From the NCBI GenBank assembly GCA_903960515.1, contig CAJCBL010000013.1, positions 1 to 32,758 of the forward strand: a DNA stretch of 32,758 bases, written 5' to 3'. Below the pieces are notes generated by a model. That model saw only the letters and a program-made list of their open reading frames with translations. It made no database searches and was not told the DNA's origin. Shown in pieces: positions 13,761 to 20,966 of the stretch. A program made the translations under genes and the position numbers. The first letter of the stretch is position 1, and each line of letters begins with the position of its first letter. This DNA comes from an uncultured Verrucomicrobiota bacterium. GTDB taxonomy: Bacteria > Verrucomicrobiota > Verrucomicrobiia > Opitutales > Opitutaceae.

Positions 13761-15482
13761 ATGTCCGCCACCCCCACCGACTGGATCCGCGAAATCGAGA
13801 GCCGCTATGCGGCCAACACCGCCTGCCAGTTCCTGCTGCATGGCAACACCCGCGATGTCTTCTGGGCGGGCCCGTCCAAGCCCTCATCCGACACCGTGCC
13901 AGTGGGCCTCCAGCCCGGAGCGACAGCCGGCGCCCCCGCTTCCGCCGCGCCCGACTTCCTCGACCTCGACGACTTCCTCGCCCGCCGCCTGCTGGGCGCG
14001 TTCAGCGTGGTGCTCACCCTCGATCTCGCGCACGGCATCGAAGTGGTGCGCGGCAGCGAGGCGCTCCAGGGCTGGGCGCAGCTCGCCAACCTGAAGGACC
14101 TGCGCAACTCGCCCAAGGAGTATCTCGATACGCTTCGCCAGCTCTTTCTCTTCCTCAACAACCGCGCCGTGGGCGAGCGCGCACCGGTCCACGTGGCCGC
14201 GATCTTCAACGACGCTCCGCTGCTGGTCCCCAACGAGACCAGCAACCTCTACTTCGACCTCAGCGCCTGCGCCTCGCTCATCCGCGACTGGTCGCGACCC
14301 CGCGAACACGCCTGGTTCAGCCTCACCACCTTCCTGGTGGCCGACGCCCTCAACGACCTCCACCCCATCGTGCGCAACAACCCGCTCGCCGCCTCCATCG
14401 CGGTGCCGCTGCCCTCGGAAGCGGAGCTCGCCGTGGAGCTGGGGCGCCTGCAGGAGCGTTTCGCCGGCGCGCTGGCCGAGTTCAAGTACCGGACACCTGC
14501 GCTCGCCAAGCGCCTGCGCGGGGTCACCCGTTACGCGCTGCTCGGGCTGCTGCGCCACCACGCCCACGCCGGCACCGCGCTGGCCGACGCCGATGTGGCC
14601 GCCATGCGCAAGGCCGCCGTCGAGCGCGACAGCAACGGCCTCATCGAGTTCATCGAATCGTCCACCACGCTCGCCGACTACAGCGGCCAGCCCCAGCTTG
14701 TGGATGCGCTGCGCACCGACCTGAAGCTCTTCCGCGAAGGCGTCGTGCGCGCCGTGCCGATGGGCTATCTGGTCACCGGCCCCGTGGGCACGGGCAAGAC
14801 CTACCTGGTGAACTGCGTAGCCGGCGAGGCGGGCGTGCCGGTGGTGGTATTGAAAAACTTCCGCGACCGCTGGGTGGGCAGCTCCGAGGGCAACCTCGAG
14901 CGCATCTTCCACCTCATCGGCGCGCTCGGCCAGTGTATCGTGTTTGTCGACGAGGCCGACCAGACCCTCGGCCGGCGCACCGGCAACGACTCCAGCAGCG
15001 ACGTCAACGGCCGGCTCTACTCGATGCTCGCCCAGTTCATGGGCGACGGCGCCAACCGCGGCCGCGTGCTGTGGATGCTCGCCACCTCCCGCCCCGATCT
15101 TGTCGAGGTGGATCTCAAACGCCCCGGCCGCATCGACCGCCGGCTGCCCGTGCTGCCGGCCACCACCGACGACGCCGCCTGGGCGCTGCTGCGCGGCGTA
15201 TTCGCCCGCAACCAACTCGCGCTTCCCGAGCTGCGCCCGCCCACGCTCTCGATGCCCGAGTTGCTCACCGCGGGTGCCGCCGCGTCGATTGCCAGCGCGA
15301 TCTTCCGGCAGAGTTACCTCACCCAGCGCCCGCCGGTGGAACTGCTCACCGAGCATCTAGCCAACTACCTGCCGCCTGTGCCGCTGGAGCGTATCCGCGA
15401 ACAAATCCGCCTCGCCGTGGAGGAGTCCAGCGAGCTATCGCTGCTTCCGCCCGCCCTGGCCGCCAAGTTGCGCGGGGTGTAG
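13761..15482 (+). CDS. AAA+ ATPase, tandem domains with degenerate first half (Vps4/FtsH-like second half)
   Basis: The protein has 573 residues. The C-terminal half is a classical AAA module: Walker A GPVGTGKT (340-347), pore-loop region WVGSSEGNLERIF (371-383), Walker B CIVFVDEAD (392-400), sensor-1 region WMLATSRPD (438-446) with Thr/Ser where Asn is usual, and RPGRIDRR (454-461) carrying the arginine fingers. Residues 1-330 look like a second AAA fold that lost its P-loop: FLLHGNTRDVF, VHVAAIFNDAPLLVP at a Walker-B-like position, then SLTTFLVADALNDL and a helical lid. It is therefore probably a ring-forming ATPase with one active ring. Coming after the PspA-like gene, it may act as Vps4 does on ESCRT-III; that is inference from family logic. 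A 490-codon open frame on the other strand is a GC artefact. Confidence 0.85.
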   Translation: MSATPTDWIREIESRYAANTACQFLLHGNTRDVFWAGPSKPSSDTVPVGLQPGATAGAPASAAPDFLDLDDFLARRLLGAFSVVLTLDLAHGIEVVRGSEALQGWAQLANLKDLRNSPKEYLDTLRQLFLFLNNRAVGERAPVHVAAIFNDAPLLVPNETSNLYFDLSACASLIRDWSRPREHAWFSLTTFLVADALNDLHPIVRNNPLAASIAVPLPSEAELAVELGRLQERFAGALAEFKYRTPALAKRLRGVTRYALLGLLRHHAHAGTALADADVAAMRKAAVERDSNGLIEFIESSTTLADYSGQPQLVDALRTDLKLFREGVVRAVPMGYLVTGPVGTGKTYLVNCVAGEAGVPVVVLKNFRDRWVGSSEGNLERIFHLIGALGQCIVFVDEADQTLGRRTGNDSSSDVNGRLYSMLAQFMGDGANRGRVLWMLATSRPDLVEVDLKRPGRIDRRLPVLPATTDDAAWALLRGVFARNQLALPELRPPTLSMPELLTAGAAASIASAIFRQSYLTQRPPVELLTEHLANYLPPVPLERIREQIRLAVEESSELSLLPPALAAKLRGV

Positions 15483-15616
15483 GGCCGGTGGTTGGCCGAC
15501 TAGGCTGCAGCCAAGTCCAGATCGCTTTCAAGATGAGGCCCCGTCACGTGCAAGCACGCGACACGCACTCGGCATAGGACTCATCTTGAGCGCGGCGTGG
15601 AGTAGGGCGACCAGCC

Positions 15617-15809
15617 CCGCTCCCTACCGACCACCGCGCTCCGGCGCCGCCAGCACACCGGACCGGAACCCGCTCTGCATCAGTCGATGGCTGATCGGCC
15701 GGCGCAGTTCGGCGGTTAGGGCCGGCAGCTCGGGCAACTCGACCCTCGGCATCCGCTCCAGCAAGTCACGGGCGAGCGGCGCAACGCCTCCCAGCGGGCC
15801 CCGAGCGCG
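15617..15809 (-). repeat. Duplicated 3' end of the helicase gene (copy A)
   Basis: This ~193-bp stretch matches 16803-16996, the end of the helicase gene, at about 96% by eye (six substitutions and one deleted base near 15780). The deletion shifts the frame, so the fragment is non-functional as helicase sequence, although a minus-strand frame still encodes ISHRLMQSGFRSGVLAAPE. Together with the following small repeats it occupies most of the gene-free stretch 15483-16020. Nothing else recognisable lies there apart from a weak hairpin near 15543-15562. Confidence 0.85.
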
Positions 15810-15865
15810 GACCCAGAATAGACCTGTCCCTTTAAGGACCCAGAATAGACATGTCCCCTTTAAAG
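15809..15865 (-). repeat. Two tandem copies of a 28-bp 'GACCCAGAATAGAC' repeat
   Basis: GGACCCAGAATAGACCTGTC starts at 15809 and a near copy, GGACCCAGAATAGACATGTC, at 15837, each followed by CCCTTTAA or CCCCTTTAAA. A third, more divergent copy lies at 16674-16700. The copies border the toxin-antitoxin segment between the two helicase-end repeats. I do not know a function; such short repeats often accompany REP-type or IS200-like mobile sequences. Confidence 0.6.
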
Positions 15866-16020
15866 CCCACGTCCCCATTAGTTATTGACGCGTGCAGGGG
15901 GCGCGCGGTTGCCGCGCAGGGGCCCGTTGGACGTGCTCAGGGCGGGCGGCTAAAGGGAAACGAGGGCGACCACCACGCCGTCAGGCTGCCGGCTTGTTCG
16001 GCACAACGGAAGCGCAGAGT

Positions 16021-16320
16021 TCAGTTGGGTAACCAACTTCCCGGGGCACGCTTGGCGTGCCAAAAACGAAGCACATACACCACGAGCTGGGTCTCATCGA
16101 TGCGATAGGTGACAAGATAGGGATCACTCACCAGACGCCGCACCCCAGGGCGCGCCTGAAACGGGCCGCCGCGTCGCGGCAGGACGGCCAACGACTCGGC
16201 CAGCGCAACCAACTCCAGCCCGATGCGTTCGGCGGCGTCCAGGTTGTCCTGTGCGATGTAGCGAGCGATCTCGCCCAAATCGGGCAAGGCCGGACGCGAG
16301 AGGATTACGCGGTAATCCAT
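16021..16320 (-). CDS. ParE/RelE-type toxin of a type II toxin-antitoxin pair
   Basis: The 99-residue product fits the ParE/RelE superfamily: MDYRVILSRPALPDLGEIARYIA (beta strand, then helix), LELVALAESLAVLPRRGGPF, GVRRLVSDPYLVTYRIDETQLVVYVLRFWHAKR with the two final beta strands and a basic end. The core 'PYLVTYRID...VYVLR..H' is diagnostic in my experience. Members either inhibit gyrase or cut mRNA; which one cannot be told here. The start at 16320 overlaps the antitoxin gene by 16 bases, the normal antitoxin-first layout. A longer frame to 16443 would run through the antitoxin gene and is rejected. Confidence 0.85.
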   Translation of the reverse strand: MDYRVILSRPALPDLGEIARYIAQDNLDAAERIGLELVALAESLAVLPRRGGPFQARPGVRRLVSDPYLVTYRIDETQLVVYVLRFWHAKRAPGSWLPN

Positions 16321-16514
16321 GAGCGCAGGTTCTGACGCACCTCCGCGACCGGCACCCCACCCTCGTCGGCCAGTGAGCGCTCGGCCTCGTCGATGGCTGT
16401 CGTCATCGCGCAGGTCTCCGGCCAGAGCTTGGCTTCCAGCCACGCCGCCACCGCGCGTTGCGCATCCACGGGCAGCTTCTCCAGGGCGGATTCGATTTCG
16501 GCAACGGTGCTCAT
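16305..16514 (-). CDS. Antitoxin of the ParE-type pair
   Basis: The 69-residue acidic-to-neutral protein begins MSTVAEIESALEKLPVDAQR, a motif common at the start of small antitoxins that bind RelE/ParE toxins. A short helix AVAAWLEAKLW and a C-terminal toxin-wrapping segment (DEAERSLADEGGVPVAEVRQNLRSWI) follow. It precedes and overlaps the toxin gene, so the pair is co-translated; such antitoxins usually repress their own promoter, which would lie just right of 16514. A GTG three codons earlier (16523) is an alternative start. The pair lies between the two copies of the helicase 3' end, so it probably arrived with, or was caught in, that duplication. Confidence 0.75.
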   Translation of the reverse strand: MSTVAEIESALEKLPVDAQRAVAAWLEAKLWPETCAMTTAIDEAERSLADEGGVPVAEVRQNLRSWITA

Positions 16515-16574
16515 GGCGGCCACGCTGGGGTTTTCCTATTGGCTGGCAACTGCGCGCTGGGGTGGCAGCGGGCG

Positions 16575-16620
16575 GGTACCTCGATCAACTGGCGGATGGT
16601 ACCTCGATCAACTGGCGGAT
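16575..16620. repeat. 23-bp tandem repeat, two copies
   Basis: GGTACCTCGATCAACTGGCG with the ending GAT occurs twice head to tail (16575-16597 and 16598-16620) without a mismatch. It lies just upstream of the antitoxin gene (minus strand), within 100 bases of its start, and could influence its promoter; nothing more can be said. Confidence 0.8.
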
Positions 16621-16673
16621 GGTGCCCTCGGTATAGATGGCGGTCGTCTCCAGCTTTTCGGGGCCGAGGAGCC

Positions 16674-16700
16674 GGGACCCATAATCGACCTGTCCCCTTT
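16674..16700 (-). repeat. Third, divergent copy of the 'GACCCAGAATAGAC' repeat
   Basis: GGGACCCATAATCGACCTGT followed by CCCCTTT matches the two tandem copies at 15809-15865 with a few changes and in the same orientation. It marks the other side of the toxin-antitoxin segment. Confidence 0.6.
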
Positions 16701-16802
16701 CGTTCCCCCCCTGAGCAATTGCGGGCCGGCCTCCCCGATACGCCGGCCGCAGCAGACACCCGGTAAAACAAGACTGATTACAGTGGGCAGGGCCAACCGC
16801 GG

Positions 16803-16996
16803 CCGCTCCCTACCGACCACCGCGCTCCGGTGCCGCCAGCACACCGGACCGGAACCCGCTCTGCATCAGTCGATGGCTGATCGGCCGACGCTGTTCTGCG
16901 GTTAGGGCAGGCAGCTCGGGCAACTCGACCCTCGGCATCCGCTCCAGCAATTCACGGGCGAGCGAGCGCAACGCCTCCCAGCGGGCCCCGAGCGCG
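16803..16996 (-). repeat. Helicase 3' end, intact copy (copy B) of the ~194-bp direct repeat
   Basis: This is the in-frame end of the helicase gene plus a few bases beyond its stop codon. It is repeated about 1.19 kb to the left (15617-15809) in the same orientation. The pair brackets the toxin-antitoxin genes and small repeats. Confidence 0.85.
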
Positions 16997-18987
16997 AGTT
17001 TCGGGTTGCCGGGGGCGGCGAAGCGACCGGGCCGCACCGATCGCTCGGCTCCGGGGCCCCTCCTCGCCTCCGCAGTACCGCCGCTTCCCGCCGCCGAATC
17101 CACATCCCGAATTCCGCTATCCACAATCGCGAGCGGCTCCGCGGCGACCAACTGCTTGAGCAGGCTGCGCCATTCGATGAGCAAACGATCGAGGTCGCCG
17201 CGGCCCGCCTGCTCGGCATCGACCATCAGCTCGCGCGCGCGCCCGCCTTCCTCCACGAGCCCGTGGACGATCTCCGCCGCACCGCAGCCGTAGTTGGGCG
17301 GAATGCCGCGCACCAGAAACCCTTCGGCTTCGCTTCGCCGATACGTGCGTTCGCACACCGCCGCCAGCCGGCCCAGCCAGCGCGGATTGGTGCCGGAGAA
17401 GCGGTCGCTGGCGAAGAGGTTTGCCAGATCGAAGATGAGCCAATCCAGCGGATACCGCCGGTCCTCCAGCGCTGCGGCTACCGCCAGCCCCTCCGGACCG
17501 GCAAAGGCCGCCACGATCTCGCCGCGGGGCGTGAGCCGCAGGTCGCGGTCGAGCACGCCCAGCCGCTGCCACTGCCAGAACAGCGTGGGCGTAGAATCCA
17601 GCGCCAGGCATGCCTCGCGCCAGCGACAGCGCCGGCATGCGGTGCAGGGATTGCGCTCGCGGCGCACCACCCGCGCCCGGCCGGTATCGGTGCGCTGGCC
17701 ACAGGGGAAAGCTTCCGCCGGAAACTCCGCCGTTTCCTCGAGCCCGAAGCGCACCGGTTCCTCGGTGAAGAAGCGGTTCGCCGAGGCCGCGGCGATCTCC
17801 ACCGCCGGCCGACCGGCGCGAAACTCGCGCAGCAGCACCGCCCACGGCAGCGGCGCGGCGCGCTTGAGCTTCTCGGCGTGGCCCCGGTTCATCCGCGGCG
17901 AGTTCTGGCTGGTGAGTACGTAGCCGATTTCGTCGAGCCCGCGGCGGCCGGCGCGCCCGATCATCTGGAGCAGCTCGCTGGGCTCGATCTCGTTCTCCAG
18001 GTTGTCGTGACGGTAGTGGGTCGCCGTGACCATCACCGAGCGTAGCGAAAAGTTGATTCCAGCGCTCAGCCCCAGCGTGGCGACCACCGCGCGCAACTGC
18101 CCAGCCTTGGCCAGCGGCTCGATGACTCCGGCGCGCTGGGCGTAGGTGAGCCCGCTGTGGTGGAAGGCCGCCCGGTTGCGCACGAGCTTGGTGAGCCGCG
18201 GGCCCAGCGCCCGCTCCTGTTCGGGGGTGAGCGTGAGCGGGTCGGGCTGGGGCAGCTCCCGGGCGAACTGCCGGGCCAGCCGCTCGGCCTCCTGTCGCTG
18301 CGGTGCAAACACCAGCACTGGCCCCAGCCCCTCGCGCAGCGCCCCGGCCAGGCGGCGTGTCCAGAAGCTTTGGATTTCCGCCGGCAGCCCGCGGGTGAGG
18401 TCGTCGACCTCGATCTCCTCCAGCGGCACGGGGCGCTCGCGGTGGCGGATCAGCTCCACGGTGCGCCCGAGCCGTCGCAACCAGGTGGCGACGTCGTTGG
18501 GGTTGGCCACCGAGCCGCTGAGCAGCAGCAGTTGCACCGTGCGCGGCAGCGCCGCGAGCACGCCCTCATAGTGATTGCCCCGGTGCGGATCGCTCAGCCA
18601 CTGGTACTCGTCCACAGCGAGGAAGTCGCAGCGCGGATCGTCGCGCAACCGGGCCTGCACCGCCTCCAGCGTGGCCACCACCACCGGCGATTCCGGGGCG
18701 ACCGTGAGGTCGCCGGTCACGATGCCCACCTTCCAGCCGCGCGAGCGCCACTCCGCGTATTTGTCGTTGGCCAGCGCGCGGGTGGGCACCGTGTAGATCG
18801 CCGGGCGGCTGAAGCCGGTAGCCTCGACAAATTTCTCAAATACGAAGGTCTTCCCCGCGCCGGTGGGTGCATCCAGGATCACATCGCGCCGGGCCTTGAG
18901 CGCCGTAATGCCCTGTGCCTGCCAAGCGTCGGGCAGCACGAGGCGTTGCAGGCTTTCAATTCCGCGGGCGATCACAGGCTGGAGCAA
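16810..18987 (-). CDS. Ski2-like superfamily II helicase with cysteine cluster
   Basis: The 725-residue protein carries helicase motifs in order: APTGAGKT (40-47), PTRALANDKY, VVVATLEAV, VDEYQ (125-129, a DEYQ form instead of DExH), SGSVANPND, then in the second domain HHSGLTYAQRAGV, GLSAGINFS and QMIGRAGRRG (341-350). This fits the Ski2/Brr2-like group that unwinds RNA or DNA 3' to 5'. After the motor domains there is a cysteine set C429, C448, C451, C454, C460 (CTACRRCRWREAC), which could hold zinc or an iron-sulfur cluster, and a helical C-terminal domain. The start is TTG at 18987, or GTG at 18975; no Shine-Dalgarno. The gene stands alone and is divergent from the next gene. Its last ~190 bp are duplicated downstream. 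The substrate is unknown. Confidence 0.8.
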   Translation of the reverse strand: MLQPVIARGIESLQRLVLPDAWQAQGITALKARRDVILDAPTGAGKTFVFEKFVEATGFSRPAIYTVPTRALANDKYAEWRSRGWKVGIVTGDLTVAPESPVVVATLEAVQARLRDDPRCDFLAVDEYQWLSDPHRGNHYEGVLAALPRTVQLLLLSGSVANPNDVATWLRRLGRTVELIRHRERPVPLEEIEVDDLTRGLPAEIQSFWTRRLAGALREGLGPVLVFAPQRQEAERLARQFARELPQPDPLTLTPEQERALGPRLTKLVRNRAAFHHSGLTYAQRAGVIEPLAKAGQLRAVVATLGLSAGINFSLRSVMVTATHYRHDNLENEIEPSELLQMIGRAGRRGLDEIGYVLTSQNSPRMNRGHAEKLKRAAPLPWAVLLREFRAGRPAVEIAAASANRFFTEEPVRFGLEETAEFPAEAFPCGQRTDTGRARVVRRERNPCTACRRCRWREACLALDSTPTLFWQWQRLGVLDRDLRLTPRGEIVAAFAGPEGLAVAAALEDRRYPLDWLIFDLANLFASDRFSGTNPRWLGRLAAVCERTYRRSEAEGFLVRGIPPNYGCGAAEIVHGLVEEGGRARELMVDAEQAGRGDLDRLLIEWRSLLKQLVAAEPLAIVDSGIRDVDSAAGSGGTAEARRGPGAERSVRPGRFAAPGNPKLALGARWEALRSLARELLERMPRVELPELPALTAEQRRPISHRLMQSGFRSGVLAAPERGGR

Positions 18988-19263
18988 AGACTCTGAGCGC
19001 GGGACGTCAACGGGAGGAGCGCGGAGGGCGTTCGGCCTGGCGTGGATGGGCCGCGCAGTGCATCGGTCCGCCGCCCGTAGCAGGGCCAGTACAGAGTGGC
19101 ATTTCCTCCCTGGGTTGCTGGCCGCGCCGCGCTTCAGCCCGCTCTTCGGTGTATGCAGGCTCGCTGCATTTTCCGGCTATGGTGCGCTTTCGTTGCGGGC
19201 TTGGAAACGGGCCGGGACTGCGCCATTGGTGTCCGGCTCCGAGGCACGCAAACCGCCCCGCCC

Positions 19264-20169
19264 ATGTTCCGCCCCCTTATCCCGCTGCTCACAAGTCTGC
19301 TGCTCCTGGGCGCCCTCGTGCTCAATGCCGCCGAGCCCGCCCCGCTGAAAACGTTGGCAGGCGAAATCGAAGGGGCACGCTGGGCTGCATTGGTACCAGA
19401 AAACTGGGACGGCCGGCTTCTGCTGCAGGCCCCCGACCGGCGCCAAGCCGCCGACCCGCTGGTGGCCAACCTGGATTCGGCCGACCCGGCTACCGACAAG
19501 CTCCTCGCCGCCGGCTGGGCGATCGCCACCACGAGCTACCGCCGTCACGGCCCCCTAATCGAGGACGGAGTCACCGACCTTCGCGCACTGCGCGACCTCC
19601 TCGCCGAAGAGCTCGGCCAGCCCAAACTAACCCTGGTGGAGGGTACCGGCATGGGTGGCCTGATCGCGCTCTTCATCGCTGAGCGCCACGCCGACGAGTT
19701 CCACGGCTGCATTGCCCTGGATCCACCTATGGACCTGCGCGACCCGCGGGCCCTGCGCCTGCGCTACGACCACCAGCCTCGCGCCCCGCTGCTCCTCTTG
19801 GCCACGCCTGCCGACGTAGACCCCGTCCAGGCCTACGTCGCCCGCGCACGAACCATGGCCAATGCGGAAAGCGCCAGGCCGGTGTTCTGGTTTGTACCCA
19901 CGGACCCGATGGCTGCCGGCGCCGCCCCGCAAGAGGAGGCGCTAGCCACCATGGAAGAGTGGGTACGCACCGGCCGGCAGCCGGCGGATCGGCCGCCTCC
20001 CGAGCCCGAGGCCCCCGCCAAGGCCGATAGCAGCGAAGTCCCCGCGCGCGAGCCCGTGGCAGAAGGCGAGGGTGGCGGGGCAACCGTTCACGTCAGCGAA
20101 GCCCCGGCTGCGGCCCCCGCGGAGCCGAGCTCCGCGCCGCCTCCGCCGGACGTCACCGCCAAGCCGTGA
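19264..20169 (+). CDS. Secreted alpha/beta-hydrolase-like protein lacking the nucleophile serine
   Basis: The 301-residue protein starts MFRPLIPLLTSLLLLGALVL, a signal peptide with cleavage likely after NAA (residue ~23). The mature part follows the alpha/beta-hydrolase pattern: an NWDGRLLLQAP strand, GWAIATTSYRRHG, DLRALRDLLAEEL, and a nucleophile elbow LVEGTGMGGLIALFIAE. In active enzymes the elbow reads G-x-S-x-G; here residue 129 is Gly (GTGMG), so the usual catalytic serine is missing. The product is probably a non-catalytic binding protein or uses another residue. An ~65-residue Pro/Ala/Glu-rich tail ends it. I chose 19264 over upstream starts because only this one opens with a signal peptide. 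It is exported, presumably to the periplasm. Confidence 0.7.
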   Translation: MFRPLIPLLTSLLLLGALVLNAAEPAPLKTLAGEIEGARWAALVPENWDGRLLLQAPDRRQAADPLVANLDSADPATDKLLAAGWAIATTSYRRHGPLIEDGVTDLRALRDLLAEELGQPKLTLVEGTGMGGLIALFIAERHADEFHGCIALDPPMDLRDPRALRLRYDHQPRAPLLLLATPADVDPVQAYVARARTMANAESARPVFWFVPTDPMAAGAAPQEEALATMEEWVRTGRQPADRPPPEPEAPAKADSSEVPAREPVAEGEGGGATVHVSEAPAAAPAEPSSAPPPPDVTAKP

Positions 20170-20230
20170 CCATGAGCTTGGGAGTGGCCGCTCGGGTACG
20201 CTCCGCCTTTTGCGGGCGCGGCACGCGGGC

Positions 20231-20821
20231 TCACAGAGGCCGGTGCGTGAGCGCCTCCACCCAGACTACCTCGCAGGCGCCCCCGCCTGTATCCTCGCGG
20301 GAGGTCGAGCTGCGCCAGTGCCAACCATCCGCGCGGCGGATCTCGACGAGATAGCCGGAGAGCTCGACCAGTTCGTGGCGTTTTACCTCCAGCAATGCAG
20401 CCCGCACCGCCGGGGACGCCGGGATCATGTGCATATTGGCCGAGGAGCGCCCGATTTCACTGGGGTCGATCGGCGGGTTCCCGGTCCAACTGTAGTTGTA
20501 CCACCGATGGTCTTGGGAAATGTGCAGCGCGTTGATCACGGCGGCGTCGCTCATCGCGCCCCAGCCCAGGGCGAGATCGACCGGGGCCAGCTTGGCGCCA
20601 GGGTCGTTGCGGTAGCGCTCTCTCGACAGCACCACCGCCTTCACCGCGAACCGGGCGAGCGGCTGGTAGGTGAACCCCTCGCGGGTCCACGCCGCCGGGA
20701 ACGAGCCGGTGGTTTGCAGCGGTTCCGTGCCGGGGCGGCCGCTCCAATACCCCGCAGGGGCCGGGCGCGCGCACATCCAGACCCCGAACACGACTGCGGC
20801 CAGCAGGAGAAAGCGCTTCAT
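20231..20821 (-). CDS. Secreted conserved protein of unknown function
   Basis: The 196-residue product opens MKRFLLLAAVVFGVWMCARP, an export signal. The mature part has a pattern I recall from a conserved family without a known role: APVDLALGWGAMSD, ISQDHRWYNYSW, SSANMHMIPASPAV, LVELSGYLVEIRRADGWHW and GGGACEVVWVE. The dense set of invariant-looking Trp, Asp, His and Cys residues suggests a folded binding or enzyme domain, but I cannot assign one. The start at 20821 is chosen for the signal peptide; a longer frame to 20935 adds a charged segment without one. It lies downstream of the chemotaxis receptor on the same strand, 145 bases away. Confidence 0.65.
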   Translation of the reverse strand: MKRFLLLAAVVFGVWMCARPAPAGYWSGRPGTEPLQTTGSFPAAWTREGFTYQPLARFAVKAVVLSRERYRNDPGAKLAPVDLALGWGAMSDAAVINALHISQDHRWYNYSWTGNPPIDPSEIGRSSANMHMIPASPAVRAALLEVKRHELVELSGYLVEIRRADGWHWRSSTSREDTGGGACEVVWVEALTHRPL

Positions 20822-20966
20822 CACAGAGTGTCTAGCATTTGGAGACCCATCGGGCAACCCCTCGGAGCCCGGCCCGGCTGCAGCTGCATCACTGCGAAAC
20901 AGGTGGGAATTTCGTCGTCGGGAGCGTGCATACACCGGGCTTCCGCAAGCAATAGGCTGTGGCTAT

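Noticed and set aside
13884-15356. A 490-codon open frame antisense to the AAA ATPase
   Set aside because: The plus-strand frame has complete AAA motifs. The antisense frame is compositionally odd, rich in His, Gly, Val and Glu, as is typical of the complement of a GC-rich gene.
16321-16443. N-terminal extension of the ParE-type toxin
   Set aside because: The extra residues overlap the antitoxin gene in another frame and are not like the family.
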